Shown: positions 45,047 through 56,843, numbered from the stretch's first letter. The stretch is DNA of 64,000 bases from Gambelia wislizenii (GCA_030847615.1 JAUMIR010000003.1:287488265-287552264); one strand, 5' to 3'. A program made the numbers and translations. Notes: a model not told the origin generated them from the letters alone.

Positions 45047-45723
45047 TGTCAGGGATGATGGGAGTTGTAGCTCTTCACCTCTGGCTCAAACTCACCACCT
45101 TGTTATGCAGCAGAGCCAACCAGCTTAGATCAGTGGTTAATGCTTTCCTCCAAAGCAGCAGAGTTTCAGAGAATAGGCTGAAGATCCTGACAAACCTCCA
45201 AGCCTTCTCACTCTTCTCCAGGTGTCTCCAAAACGTCTCCAGGATTCACTCAGGCAACTCAGTAGTTTTATATAAAACCTACTTTATTCTTCTATATAAA
45301 TATACTATATGGTCAACAAATCACAATCTCTACACACTACTCCACAATATCTCCAAACTACTCCAACTCTACTCAACCACAAAAATACATTGGCAAACAT
45401 TGCAATTTTATAGCCATTGTTTATCACCACCCACTAATTAGTTTCCACCCAGTGGGTGTGTACTTCCATTCAGATTGGTCCACATAGTTCCATCCATGCT
45501 TAAGACCAACCCATGTATTTCAACATTTCACCTTGTACACTTAATGATTCTCAGGTGTTTCCAATCTGCATTCAGTACCTCTGTCCTTGGCTCTCAGGCC
45601 TTCTAGATTACATTAGCAGTTTCACCTGTGTAGCCCCATAATTGCTCTTGCTTAGTCATTGTGACTTTCACATACATATTTTATTTCTTTCACTGTATGT
45701 CCCATGTTGCATTTTCCTTAACA
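45047..45723 (-). repeat. copia-1 5' LTR
   Basis: 677 bp, apparently identical to 40155-40831. TATAAAA at 45406-45412 (minus strand) should position the start of the genomic RNA, and AATAAA lies at 45283-45288. A 131-codon frame here and a 128-codon frame in the other LTR are antisense duplicates, not genes. Confidence 0.95.
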
Positions 45724-45728
45724 TAAGC
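45724..45728. other. Target-site duplication TAAGC, right copy (copia-1)
   Basis: Second copy of the 5-bp duplication flanking the element. Confidence 0.95.
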
Positions 45729-46181
45729 AATCATATGCATAGCACATTTATATTTAAAAGAATACAGCTCCTAAAACAAAACACAAGAAGTGAACTAAGC
45801 ACTCAAAAGGTGGCAGAATAATTTTCTATCTGAAATTGCATGGGAAACAGCCTGGCAGATCATCAGAAGGACAGAAAGCCACAGGTTTGTTTGTTTGTTT
45901 GTTTGTTTGTGCCACCATTGAAAGGGTTGGAATTGGGTTAACTGGAATTCCCATGGAGGTTATGGTGGTGGTTCTTATGCTTGGACCCTTCTTATTTCCA
46001 TGAGAAAAGACTCAAGGCAGGGATCAGGAAAAATTAGTAATATGAAGCTAATGCTAATGACTAGCTCCATCTCAACTCAATCCACAGAGTCAATGGAACT
46101 TTCATAAGTGTTGGCTTACAACGTCCTATTGGTTCTGTGCATCTATTCTAGTTGGGACTAGCAACTTGATTTAACATATGC
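45729..46181. other. No gene; (GTTT)n microsatellite
   Basis: Non-coding. A (GTTT)n run covers 45884-45910. Confidence 0.5.
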
Positions 46182-46305
46182 AACCTTCCAGATCTTCCTG
46201 GATCACAAGTCCCAGAAGCCCCAGCCAGCATAGCCTATGGAAAGAAATGCTGGCAACTGCAGTCCAATAACTTCTGGAGGGGAGGGCATGATTCCCAACC
46301 CTGTA
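46182..46305. repeat. hAT-like MITE relic
   Basis: AACCTTCCAGATCTTCCTGG, CCCAGCCAGCATAGCCTATGG and TGCAGTCCAATAACTTCTGG have the layout of the GTTGTTGGACTACAACTCCC repeat. It closes with GATTCCCAACCC. Confidence 0.4.
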
Positions 46306-46332
46306 GCCAAACTAATAAACGGTAAGAAGAAT

Positions 46333-46938
46333 GGTCTCAGCTAGATGGGAGAATTAATTGTGGAAAATAGCACATCAACTCACCATTGCAGCAGCATTTA
46401 ATTGTCTCCATGATGCATTCACAAGATTGCTGGCTGGGTAGCTATCTGTGTTTGAAGTTCACACAGAGCATGCCCACCAGTAAAGATGGTGGCCATGAGT
46501 GAATTGCCTGTTATTATTCCCCAAAGCTCCTTGCGTTTCCCTTCCTTCCCCTTGTTAAATCATTGATGTGGAAGATCAATCTTATGGTTTAAAAATATCA
46601 TCATCATCATCATCATCATCATCGCTCTGCTGCTCAAAAATAGCACACAAGCACTTCCATGAAAATCAACAATGGCGACTCCAGCCACTTCATTGCTGGC
46701 AAGCTCACGCCTACACATGTCCAACCAATCACATTTTGACTTTCAGGATGTACCCCAGTTAGAATCAATTGTTCAAATGGGATGGAATGTGCATTAAAAA
46801 CTTTGCGATAAATAGCAAAGGCTGTTATCACAAAGCACTTGGAGGTTCAAACATGGTGAATTGCTGCAGGAGCTCTTCTGGACAAAATGTATTCCTCTCA
46901 CATTCCAAGAAGACTTTTTTCACTTTCTAGATAATACC
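46333..46938. mobile_element. MITE B (copy 3)
   Basis: Left end GGTCTCAGCTAGATGGGAG and right end TTTTTTCACTTTCTAGATAATACC (46915-46938) fit the MITE B termini. The interior has GCAGCAGCATTTAATTGTCTCCA and GGTGGCCATGAGTGAATTGCC. An (ATC)n run (46597-46623) lies inside. Confidence 0.55.
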
Positions 46939-47844
46939 AATGTGTAAGGACAGCAGTTAATAATAAAGGCTAAAATATACACACAAGGTCTATTACTTCT
47001 AACCCAGGGATGGGGAAATTGGCATTTGGCCACAGGCCAAATGCAGCCCCAGGACCCTAATTTTGCAGCTCCTAAACACCATGCTATGCTGCCAAAAAAC
47101 CATATTTCTCAGAGTGATTTTCACTTGAAAAGCACACTGATGTGTGAAAGCATACTCAAAGCCTTCCCACACCCACACCTGCCCCAAAGCACCCTCTACC
47201 TCCTTTTTGGCTATATCTGAATTTGGGCCAGGATACAGCTGAAAATGTAGGTATGTTCTGGTGCTGTTGGGGGCTGTAGCCCACAGATTAGCTTGTGGGG
47301 GGAGGGAAGGATTGGATACCAATTTCCATGCAATTGCTCACTCTTGTTCTAACCAGAGATATACCTAAAGAGACCAGCCAGAATCCTGTATGACACCAGG
47401 GAGCACCATAACTACAGTGTTATGTAGTGAATCCTGGCCCAGCCTCCCCATCCCCTCTTACCATGCATCAGATGCTGTGACCGATAGGGGTCTGTTCCCC
47501 TCTAACTCAGGAAGTGGAGGGCTGCCATTTACACCCCGTCTTGAGAACAGCACAACAGGCAGAAACAGGACAACTGTTGCAATTCTCCCTTGGGCCAGAG
47601 ATTGTTTGCAGAAGAGGGGGTGGTAATAGCATCCACCTGCTACCTGAGCAACAGGGGAATAGAATCCCAGCAATTGCAGTGGTAAGTCCTGGTAAGTGAA
47701 GACTGTGGGACTTTCATGGTCCCTACATAGCACCTAAAGGAGGAGCTACATTGGATCATGAATACATAAAAGTCATGAGTGCATAACTCCTGTTTATGCA
47801 CAACTGTCTCTCATCCCAAATAATCTAGATAGCCATGACAGCAG
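46939..47844. other. No gene; dispersed repeat near 47.56-47.72 kb
   Basis: 47560-47720 contains CCTGCTACCTGAGCAACAGG, AATAGAATCCCAGCAATTGC and CCTGGTAAGTGAAGA, matching 2655-2740 in the same orientation. The remainder is unassigned. Confidence 0.4.
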
Positions 47845-48885
47845 CCCCCCTGGGCTGAAAATGCTACTGCTTAAGGCCAGGTTGGGGAGTAGTAAAACAG
47901 CTGGCATTCAGACCTTGATCCTGGATTAACATGCAGACCTGGTATGTATTACAGACACCTGGTGGGATAGGACTGTTGTCTGTGTTAATCTTTCTCAGCT
48001 TTACCCACCATGATTCTTTGTGCAGCAGCAAGCAAGACCTGGGGGGTGGGGAAATGGAGTTGCAATGGGCTACTGGGATAATATCCCCCTGACCAGGCAT
48101 CACATCCCTCAGTCTGCAGGGTTTGAGTGTGTTTATTTAAAGGTAGGTAATTGGAACATCTTAGGGATCCACCATCCACCCCGGCCCAGTTTAAGGCACC
48201 GGCAGCATCCGCGTCCACAGGGGGCTCCATCATTGTGGAGGCCCCTGTTGTAATCCTCCTCCTGCAAAAACATGATTAGTAATAATCTGAATATCCTGTA
48301 CTGTAAATAGCTTAGGTCGAGTTAGGTTATATTGACTTGAGATAAACATATGGGGCCCCCAAAATAAAGCATTGCAGGGAGCCCTAAAATAACTTAAACC
48401 TGTCCTGCATCCACCCCACTGCTCAACAGTCTCCCTTCTTGAGCAGCTTTTGATGCAGTTAGACTTCAACATCCATACTGAGGCTACTGTGTCGGGAGTG
48501 GCTCAGGTCTTCATGTCCACCATGACAACTATGAGTCTGTTTCAAGTGGTATCTGGCCCCATTCATGCTGTTGGGCATATTCCAGACCTTGCTTTCTGTA
48601 CAAGGAGAGATGGTGGTGATCTGGGAATGAACCACACTTTCTGCTGTTCCATTGGCATGGCCAGATCATTTCTTGGTCAGGTTTAGATTTGCTGGGACTC
48701 AGAGCCTCTGCAGGGGTAGAGGGCATTACGATGGTCTGTCCAAGGAGGCTTATGGATCCAGATGGATTCCAAATGGCTCTTGCAGAGTTTCCTGCTGCCT
48801 TGACAAGTGATCCTGCCAAAGTCCTGGGTGATCTCTGGAATGGGGAAATGACTAGGGTGGTGGACATGATAATTCTTAAGCATCC

Positions 48886-49498
48886 TGTTCTGGCTCAGTT
48901 AACACACATGTGCCAACCACCCAGAGGACTAACCCAATTAGCTGAGTGTAGCAGATAGTACACAAGGGCAATAAATCAACTGTACTCAGAGAGTGTCCTC
49001 ACCTGCGAGAGTCAGAAAAACCATCAATCAGTGTGGTCAAACCAGTCCAAGGGTAGAGAAATCCAGGAAAAGTCATCAGGAGTCTGAGGTCTGAAAAGCA
49101 AGAGTCTGGAGACAGAAATGCTGGCCCTAAAGAAGATACACTGCTTCCCGTGCCCATCCAAAGCATACTTAGCTCTTAAATGTGTTGACACCAGCTGGCT
49201 CTAATCAAAACCTCTCCTTTACAGCTTGGTGAGGAGCCTGCTTGAGCATCATTGTTCTGCTCTCTGCTCCATGTGCTGAGTCCACAGACTTGGTGCCCAT
49301 ACTGCATCCCCAGCTGTGTCCTCTGCCAAATCAGCTGCAGGTGAGTCCTGCCTTTGATCCTTCTCTGGCTGAGGTTGCTCTTCAGCAGGGAAAGCTACCT
49401 GCTCTTCAGGATGCTCTTGGCCTGGGAAAGCTGTTGGCATCTCTTCTTCAGCTTCCTCTTCTGACTCCTCATCTAGGTCCAGATCCTGGCCCATGACA
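48886..49498 (-). mobile_element. Solo LTR with CATCC duplication, inside L2
   Basis: 613 bp. The plus strand starts TGTTCTGGCT and ends CCATGACA, flanked by CATCC at 48881-48885 and 49499-49503. Removing the LTR and one CATCC restores the L2 frame across the junction. On the minus strand it begins TGTCATGGGCCAGG, with GAGGAGTCAGAAGAGGAAGC, similar to the LTR at 11419-12019. Gypsy/ERV-type origin is likely. Confidence 0.8.
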
Positions 49499-50674
49499 CA
49501 TCCCTTCTCATGGAATGGAGTTAAACCAGCCTCCTGGTTTTCTAAAGAGCTGGCAGCAATGAAATAGTGAGATGGAGACTAGAGTGACAGTGGCAGAAAA
49601 TTCAGAGTGAGTCTGACCAACAACAGGCTAAAATCTACCTGAAGCCCCATGGTGGGGCAGTAAGGGTAGAAAAGGGGTTTTCTGGCTAACACTATTGCAT
49701 CCATACAGAATCATTCAGTGGAGCTGTTTTGAGTGGTCAGGGATCTGTTACAATCTGACCCAAAGGAGAATTTAAGCCACTCAACAACCCACTGTGAAGA
49801 ATTTGCCCACCATTTTGCAGATAAAATTGATAAAATTCACTCTGACTCAGACACTAGAGTTGATACAGTCCCAAGGGATGCAGCCTTGTCACCTGCTTAT
49901 CCAGTGTTGATGGATACTTTCCAATTTGTGCAGCCTGAAGATGTGGACAGGATCTTTGGAGAGGTGAGAGCCACTACATGTATAGTAGACCCTTTCCCTT
50001 CCTGGCTAATTAAACAGGCCAGAAAAGGACTGACTAAGGGGAGGGAAGTGATTAATGCCTCTTTGCAACAATGCAGGGTCCCAACATGCCTGAAAGAGGT
50101 GGTGGTAAGACCTCATCTGAAAAAAAAAAAAAAAAAACACCCTTCCCTGGATCCTCCTATACTGGATAATTATAGGCCAGCCTCCAACCTTTCACTTTTG
50201 GGCAAGGTACTAGACTGTGTGGTGGCTTCACAACTCCAGGGGTTCCTGGATAAGATGGATTATCCAAATCCATTTCTGTCGGGTTTCTGGTTATGGGATG
50301 GAGACAGCTTTGGTCACCTTGGTGGATGACCTACACAGGAACTAGACAAGGGGAAGTGTGTCCCTGTTTGTTCAGCTGGACTTTTCAGAGGCTTTTGATA
50401 CCATCAACCATGTTATCATTCTGAGTCACCTCTCTGGAATGGGGCTTTGAGGTACTGTTCTACAATAACTCCATTCTTTCCTGGATAGCTGCTCTTAGAG
50501 GGTGGTGCTGAGAGATTCCTGCTCAGCTCCTTGGCTATTGACCTGAAGAGACCCTCAGGGTTCAGTTTTGTCTCCTGTGTTATTTAATATTTACATGAGA
50601 ACCTGGAGTTTTGGGGTTATGTGCCACCAGTTTGCTGAAGATACCTAGCTCTATTATTCCTTTCTACCTAATTC

Positions 50675-50768
50675 AGTCAAATTTTATTGCTTTTGGCCAA
50701 TGGCCTTTGACTAAAACAAAATCACAATAACAACACAATACATACATACATATAATATTTACAACATC
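50675..50768. mobile_element. 94-bp insertion with 12-bp target duplication
   Basis: The direct repeat TCTACCTAATTC (50663-50674 and 50769-50780) flanks GTCAAATTTTATTGCTTTTG, then a GGCCAATGGCC palindrome and an A/C-rich tail. The long duplication implies LINE-driven retroposition. It resembles a very short SINE or truncated LINE tail in reverse, but the family is unknown. Confidence 0.6.
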
Positions 50769-50976
50769 TCTACCTAATTCCAAGGAAGCTGTTCCTAGGC
50801 TAAACCGGCGCCCGGCAGCTCTAATTGACTGGATGAGTGCAAACAAATGGAAGGTTAATCCAGCAAAGACAGAGCTACCACTGGTCAGTGGAAAGACAGA
50901 TCTGCAAATAGGGATTCAGACTGTGTTGTGTGGGGTTGCACTTCCCCTGAAAACACAGGTTTGCAATTTGAGGGTA

Positions 50977-51224
50977 CAGTAGGCCCCATATCTGCTTGGG
51001 ATTGGTTCGGGGGGGGTGTATACTGAAAACTGTGGATAATAGCAAACATCATTGAAAATAATGGGACTTCCAGTTTAAAATACCATAGAGTTTCCTTGGA
51101 GGACCTAGAAAATGGCTAGAGAGAACACATTTTCTAGGAAGACTCTATGGTAGATGTGCTGTTTTGTGTCCCATGGATAACTGAATCAGTGGATAATGAA
51201 TAAGTGGATACGGGGGTCCTACTG
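50977..51224. mobile_element. Tc1/mariner-type MITE C (copy 2), inside L2
   Basis: Ends CAGTAGGCCCCATATCTG and GATACGGGGGTCCTACTG are inverted repeats with TA on each side (50975-50976, 51225-51226). Excision of 248 bp plus one TA restores the L2 reading across NLRV and FLDSL. Confidence 0.85.
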
Positions 51225-51905
51225 TATTCCTGGATTCACTTGGAGGCCGAGGTTTCAGCTTTGACCAGGAATGCTTTCACACAGTTAAAGCTAGTGAGCC
51301 AAGTGTGTCCATTCCTGGAGAAGTTGGATCTGGCCATGACAGTACATGCCTTGGTTATATCACATTTGGATGATTGTAATGCGCCTGTGCGGGACTGCCT
51401 TTGAAAAGTGCTCAGAAACTTCAGTTAGCCAAAGAGCTGAAGCCAGGTTGTTAACTGGGGCTGACTACAGGAAGCACACAACTCCCTTATTACAACAGCT
51501 ACACTGGCCACTGGTCCATTTCCAGACACAATTCAAAATGTTGGTTTTGATCTATAAAGCCCTAATCATCTTGTGTCCAGGTTATCTAAAGAACTGTATC
51601 TCCCTTTATGAGCACATTAGAGGTCTAAGATAAACTAAGTAGCCCTTCTCTCTGTCTCACTACCTTCTCAGGCTCATTTGGTGGGAACAATGAAGAGGGT
51701 CTTCTCAGTGGCTGCTCCCAGACTTTGGAACTCCCTCCCTAGAGAGGCCAGGATGGCCCTGTCCTTGCTCTCCTTCTCTCGGGAGGTCAAAACATTTTTG
51801 TGCCATCAGGCTTTCACAAACTGAACAAAGTTGGGATTTTAATGCTGTGCAGTACTGTTTTTAAGCTTTGTATATAGTCTTTTAATGAATTTTAATATTT
51901 TAATA

Positions 51906-54024
51906 TTTAATGTTTCAACTTTATAAATTATTTGTTAAATCTGATATTTATACCTCTTGTAGCATGAATCTGAAGGACCTGAAACAGTTCCCAAGGCATC
52001 TGAGACAGGACGGACTAATGGACAGAGGAGCTGTTACAATATCTTCCTCAGACTCAAAAGAAGGCTTTTTACCATCAGAGGTGTGTCATACTGGAAAAGT
52101 CTCCCTGGATCAGTTATGATTGTCCGTTGTCCATTCTTTTACTGGTCCAACCATTTAAATCACATTCTTCTGGCAGGAAACCAAACCTGATGTCTGGAAA
52201 ATCAGTAAATGTCAGGCCAGACAAAGCAGACCAGACAAAGGTGTATTTTTTTTCCTACTCACCCTATCCTCAAACCTGCCATTGTAACTCTTATGTATTA
52301 TTTTATTATATTTTATTTTTTGCTTTTGGCAGTGGTCGTCCAGTGCAAAAGCATGATTAGCTGCTACAAGGAGTCCCAGGGGAGAAAATATTCCATTACA
52401 TAGTAAAAGTATTTATTGCTACAGTATTTGAATACCATATATTTAAGTACAGGAAAAAAGTAATCACAATCATTTTAAATCAGAAAAGCAGAGGAAGCAA
52501 AGCCCATTGAATATGTTAAATGGACAAACTCATACTTTTTACACGTCTAAATTACCCATAACAGTTTGAGATTTTCTTTATCATTTTTTTATTCTGGATG
52601 AGTAATGCTCATAGATCTTAGTGGTTCTTGGTCACAAAGTGATCTTTTGCAAACAAAATGGGTCACTTGCCTAGTTTCAGGCATATAGAAGCATAGGAAT
52701 TTGGAAGCATATAAGCAGTATATAATGTTGCTTTTTTCAGTGGAGCAGAATTATGGATATAATTAGACATTTAGTGTAAATGTACAGTTTACACATACAT
52801 TTAAAATCCACTTCATATAGTCAAATTCATAGAACCCCATTATGTTTCTCTTTCTTAAAATAAACGATTTTAGTGCAATCATATTTCTAAACTTTGCCCA
52901 TTCTCTGGAAATTCACAACAGTGGACCCTGGCAGCTTCCATGTCAGAGGGGTGAAGAATACATTTTGGTTTTTAGTCTAAACACTGCCCAGGGGGGATAA
53001 CCTATGCGGTAAACCAATTTTCAGTGTAGAGTTCAGCATCTTGGTTATTTCCTTTAACATTTGGATTAAACCCTAGGGTGGATTTACCACACCACTGATG
53101 TGGAAGCCACCAGCTAATTTGGGGGGTAGGTTGGAAACAATGCCTTTTAGGACTACAATTCCTAGAACCACCCAACCAGCATGCCCAGAGGCATGGAGAG
53201 TCTGAGGATTCTGGTACCTTGACAGAAGACCTGTCAACCTGTGTGCTACAAATCCAAACAAAAGAGGGAAGCTAGATAATTTCTGAAAAACAGTGCAGGA
53301 AGTGTGAACTAGGCTGCCTGTAACCAGATCTAGTTAGCAATCTAGCTACAATTCTTTGAGTCAACAGAAGTTGCTGAGCGCTTTTCAGACTAAAAGTTGA
53401 AGTTATGCATTGAAGGCCATGTTGGCCATTTGGGACATTGACATTTCAGATTTCAAAATAAATGTTTGTTTATGATAGCTAAGGGTGTTTATAGTTTGTA
53501 TATCATTTTAAAGTAACCAACAAAGGCCTATTTATGTTCACTTGATAAACAAAAGTATAATTATGTTTCCTTTTTAAATATTGCTCTTTTGAGAGCTTCA
53601 ACCCAATGTAGTTGTTGATGTCCTTCACAATGCTGAAGCAATAACTACATCCTTAATTCAGGGCCTTTCACATTCTTATGCAAGATGGGCCAAACCCCAC
53701 TAACGTAAACTGAGAAGCTTCCTGTTGATTTCAATATGACCTTTTTCCTTCTTAGCAAAAGGGGTCATATTATACTAAGTTTGGCCACTTTGAGTGCTAT
53801 GAATGAAAGGCTAGGAAACCAAAAAGGAACTTTAATATTTCTTTGTTTTTGTAACTGGTTTCCTCAGGAGGCAATTTACATTTAAGTGAGTAGTCTGAGA
53901 TCAGTGTTTTGTCTGTGTGGGAGAGAAAGAAATAGGCAGTTTGCAATTTTTGATTTGGAAAGAGTTCATAAAGAAATAGCATGCATAACATCTGAACAGT
54001 TTTTAAGGGCTAGATCCAAACTCA
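51906..54024. other. No recognisable gene; possible MITE relics
   Basis: AT-rich. A CCCTAGGGTGGATTTACCAC end at about 53072 resembles the MITE D terminus at 38.45 kb, and GAGTTCAGCATCTTGG lies before it. Open frames are short and without motifs. Confidence 0.4.
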
Positions 54025-54517
54025 GGGCCAGTCTACATGAGGGATTATGTATCCTGATCCAAGCGCATTATTGCAAATGTGCAGCAGAGCTCAAGTGTCT
54101 CAATGGTATTTTGGACCGCTCATGGGAAATCAAGGCAACCCATCTGTTTTTTATCTAAACAAAGTGGGGCGTGAATCAAGATGAAGTCAAAGGGTAAGGT
54201 GTGCTCTTCGCACTATTCTTTTTTAAAAAAACTGTCAATCAACTTTGTACATGTGTGATCTACTGCCTCTGTTGTCATGTATTTCCTGTGGTGCTCTATC
54301 TGGGAATGTGATTCAATGTGATCAGTTGTCCCAATGGGTAGAGATATACATTTCCATTTAAAAAAAAAAAAAAACTTCAGGAAAAGCCACAAAAGCTTTT
54401 CCCACATAGTTTCCCCAAATTTTGATTCCTGTCCCTCCGAAAATGATGGGCTGCTGTAGGACACATGTGATTCCCCCCGGATTCTAAGAGGATTTATTTC
54501 ACCATCTAGAATGGCCC
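54025..54517. mobile_element. MITE B (copy 4)
   Basis: Left end GGGCCAGTCTACATGAGGG and right end GAGGATTTATTTCACCATCTAGAATGGCCC (54488-54517) are imperfect inverted repeats. CTTCAGGAAAAGCCACAAAAGC and CCCAAATTTTGATTCC near 54376-54426 match the interior of copy 1. Confidence 0.65.
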
Positions 54518-56843
54518 TCAGTGAAGCTTAGGGTAGACCTAATGAATGAGACTTTTGGTCATGAACCCCACTGATTTCTGTGGGCCTCCTCTAGGCATGA
54601 CCTGGTCAAGAGCCATTATTTTGCAGAATAGAGTTTTTCCCAATTTGTTCTCATCACTTAGGTATCCGGAATAGTTAACAAATTTCTCAGTACATTAGAA
54701 ATACCATATGTTCCCCTCATATATTTTTTTATTTTTTATACAAGCAACATTAAAGCACCCACAGTTGCTTTTTAACCTTCCATTTCTAGCTGGCCATATG
54801 ACAGGTGCTGAAAAAGTGCTAAACAGTTCAGATTTTGGAATTATCTCACCCGTTTATGTCATCAGGAAAAGGAGTTAAAAGAGTCTCATAGGAGTCTAGT
54901 TTGGCAACTTGTCTATTGATGGATGCAATAAGTAAATTGATTTATAGTGCCAGTAGGCAGGTGAAGGGGTTGAAGGGAATTAGACTCAAAATGAATAGTA
55001 GCATGCAAAGGCATACCTGAAAGTTTGTTATGCCGACTCCATTAAAAAAAAAAAAGTTAACTTGAGGGTTGCATTGGTAAACAAATATACTTGATCCTTT
55101 GGGAGATATGTCAGTTATTTGTAAAGATATTAGGTTGGATCCTGGATTGGGGGCTCTGAATGGAGGGTATCAGTGAATGAGTCCTACTGAACTCAGTAGG
55201 AATTTGTTCCTAGACATATATGGGCTTGTGTTGCAAATGATCTACCCTTACTGGCTTCTGTAGGAATTCTTCTAAACCAAAATTGTAGGCTTAAAGCACC
55301 TATATTAGCCAGCATTTTTCTAGTTCTGTTTTTTATGTCTGTAACACAGAGTGTGAATAATTTGTCTTACAGATAATATAATATGTAACCTTTGGGTTAT
55401 CAGTATGGCCTTGGACACTCAGACCCTCATTGGTACCACAAAACCCATGGTTTCTCTCACACAAAAAAAAACCCTCCCTGAGTCCAGATTACACTTTAAA
55501 ATTCTGTTTGTAGATCCCTCCCTACTCTGAAAAATCGAGAAGAAGACACCAAATGCCCCCCTAAAGTGACTAGGTATGATGGGATATCACTTTAGGTTGA
55601 TCAAAATGGTGGCTGTGGTAGCAAAGTGCAGCTCTCTCAGGTCTTGGAGGAGCTGAAAAGCAGGTGTACCCTGCTTTAACCTAAACCTCAGTTCAAGAAA
55701 TAGAGCATTTAAGTCTTCTAATTCTTGCTGTCACTCTAATAGGAGAGGATCAGCACCTGCTTAATTTCTGAATGTTAGGGCATTCTGAATAATAGTGTAT
55801 GTGGGGGGACCAATGACCTACATTTAAAATATTTAAATGATTCATATTTTATTTTTTTTTCTTGCCAAGTCTCATTACAATAACTTCTATATGGCATATC
55901 CATCTTGTAAGAGTAGTTAAAATTAACACATTTCCATGCAGGATTTATAATACATTTCTGTGCATGTCTACTCAGATGTTGTCTACTCGTGCACAATTCT
56001 GTGCATGTCTACTCAGTTTTCAAAGGTGCTTGGGAATTTCATCACTTATACAAGGGAAAAGGAAAAAGAGACCAGTGAAAGATTATGTAGAATTTACATA
56101 CACACACACACACACAGAGAGAGAAAGAGTTTCTTCATACAGTTAATCAAAGTTATTTGTAACAGGCAGTTTCTAATAAAAAGGGAATCTCCTGGCATAA
56201 AAGTACCTGGTCAGCAATGAACTTTGCTTTCCCCTTTCAGTCCACATGCCATATCTTCCATTTTCCCAGGAGCCATTTGCTGGCTTTTTTCATAATCCTG
56301 AGGGATATCACATTCAACTCAGGCCACATTTTTACATTTAAGAAGTTATGTCAATCTGGTTTCTGCCTCTTATGAGTGATCCTTTGGTATTCATTCCTTA
56401 TGTAAGGCTCACGTGTTGCCTTTCTCAGACCACTAAATGTTAACGTGAGGGATGTAATTTTTCAAATATTCCACATGTGGTGCAGCCCTGGGTAAAGGGA
56501 GAATCCTGCTATTTTCCTCTCTGTCTGACTTGTAAATACAGATTATATTGTTGATCTTGGAAGAAGAGTCCTCCACTTCCTTGAAATTGATTAGATATCT
56601 CCTCTTTTTTTGGACTGGCCTCAAAATTTTAAAGTGAAATCTATCTGCTTCTTTGTTATCTATCTATCTATCTATCTATCTATCTGTCTGTCTATCTATT
56701 TACCTATCCATCCATCTATCATCTACCTACCTACCTGCCTACATATTTTATTATTGTTTTTCTTTTTTAGCAACCAAATTATTGTCAGATAAAGGAATGA
56801 CATTAATTTCCCCCCTCTTTCCTCTGATCATCTAGCCATAGGT
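54518..56843. other. No recognisable gene; microsatellites
   Basis: AT-rich with (CA)n at about 56098-56116 and a TATC/TGTC/CATC/TACC array at about 56656-56745. No domain-bearing frame. Confidence 0.45.
56656..56745. repeat. Tetranucleotide (TATC)n array
   Basis: About eight TATC units followed by TGTC, CATC and TACC variants. Length polymorphism is likely. Confidence 0.9.

Larger units (their letters stand above)
40155..45723 (-). mobile_element. Complete, apparently intact Ty1/copia retrotransposon (copia-1)
   Basis: The 5569-bp element has two 677-bp LTRs, a 5-bp TAAGC duplication, a half-tRNA-type primer-binding site, one 1321-codon Gag-Pol frame and a polypurine tract. All catalytic residues that I checked are present and the LTRs look identical by eye, so the copy is young and may be autonomous. 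Order within Pol (protease, integrase, RT, RNase H) defines Ty1/copia. Such elements are sparse in vertebrates compared with plants and insects. Copia-2 at 14.7 kb is a related but clearly different lineage or older copy. Confidence 0.97.
47845..51905 (+). mobile_element. Degraded L2 LINE (endonuclease to 3' end) with three insertions
   Basis: From 47845, broken frames carry endonuclease motifs (ADLVCITDTW, QQARPGGWGNGVA, QSAGFECVYLKVG, LDFNIHTEATVSGVAQ). They continue with the DPDGFQMALAEFPAALTSDP linker, then after an LTR insertion the KELAAMK region and, at 49733-50329, the RT start (NYRPASNLSLLGKVLD, NPFLSGF). The C-terminal region EKLDLAMTVHALVISHLDDCNA and QLHWPLVHFQTQFKMLV follows near 51310-51570. 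The 3' UTR ends near 51905. It covers most of an L2 ORF2 but has many shifts. It contains a solo LTR, a 94-bp insert and a mariner-type MITE. Confidence 0.85.

Noticed and set aside
40163..45441. 128- and 131-codon plus-strand frames in the two LTRs
   Set aside because: They are the same antisense reading of identical LTR DNA, with no promoter or protein motif.
56640..56760. CRISPR-like array
   Set aside because: It is a tetranucleotide microsatellite without spacers, in a vertebrate genome.
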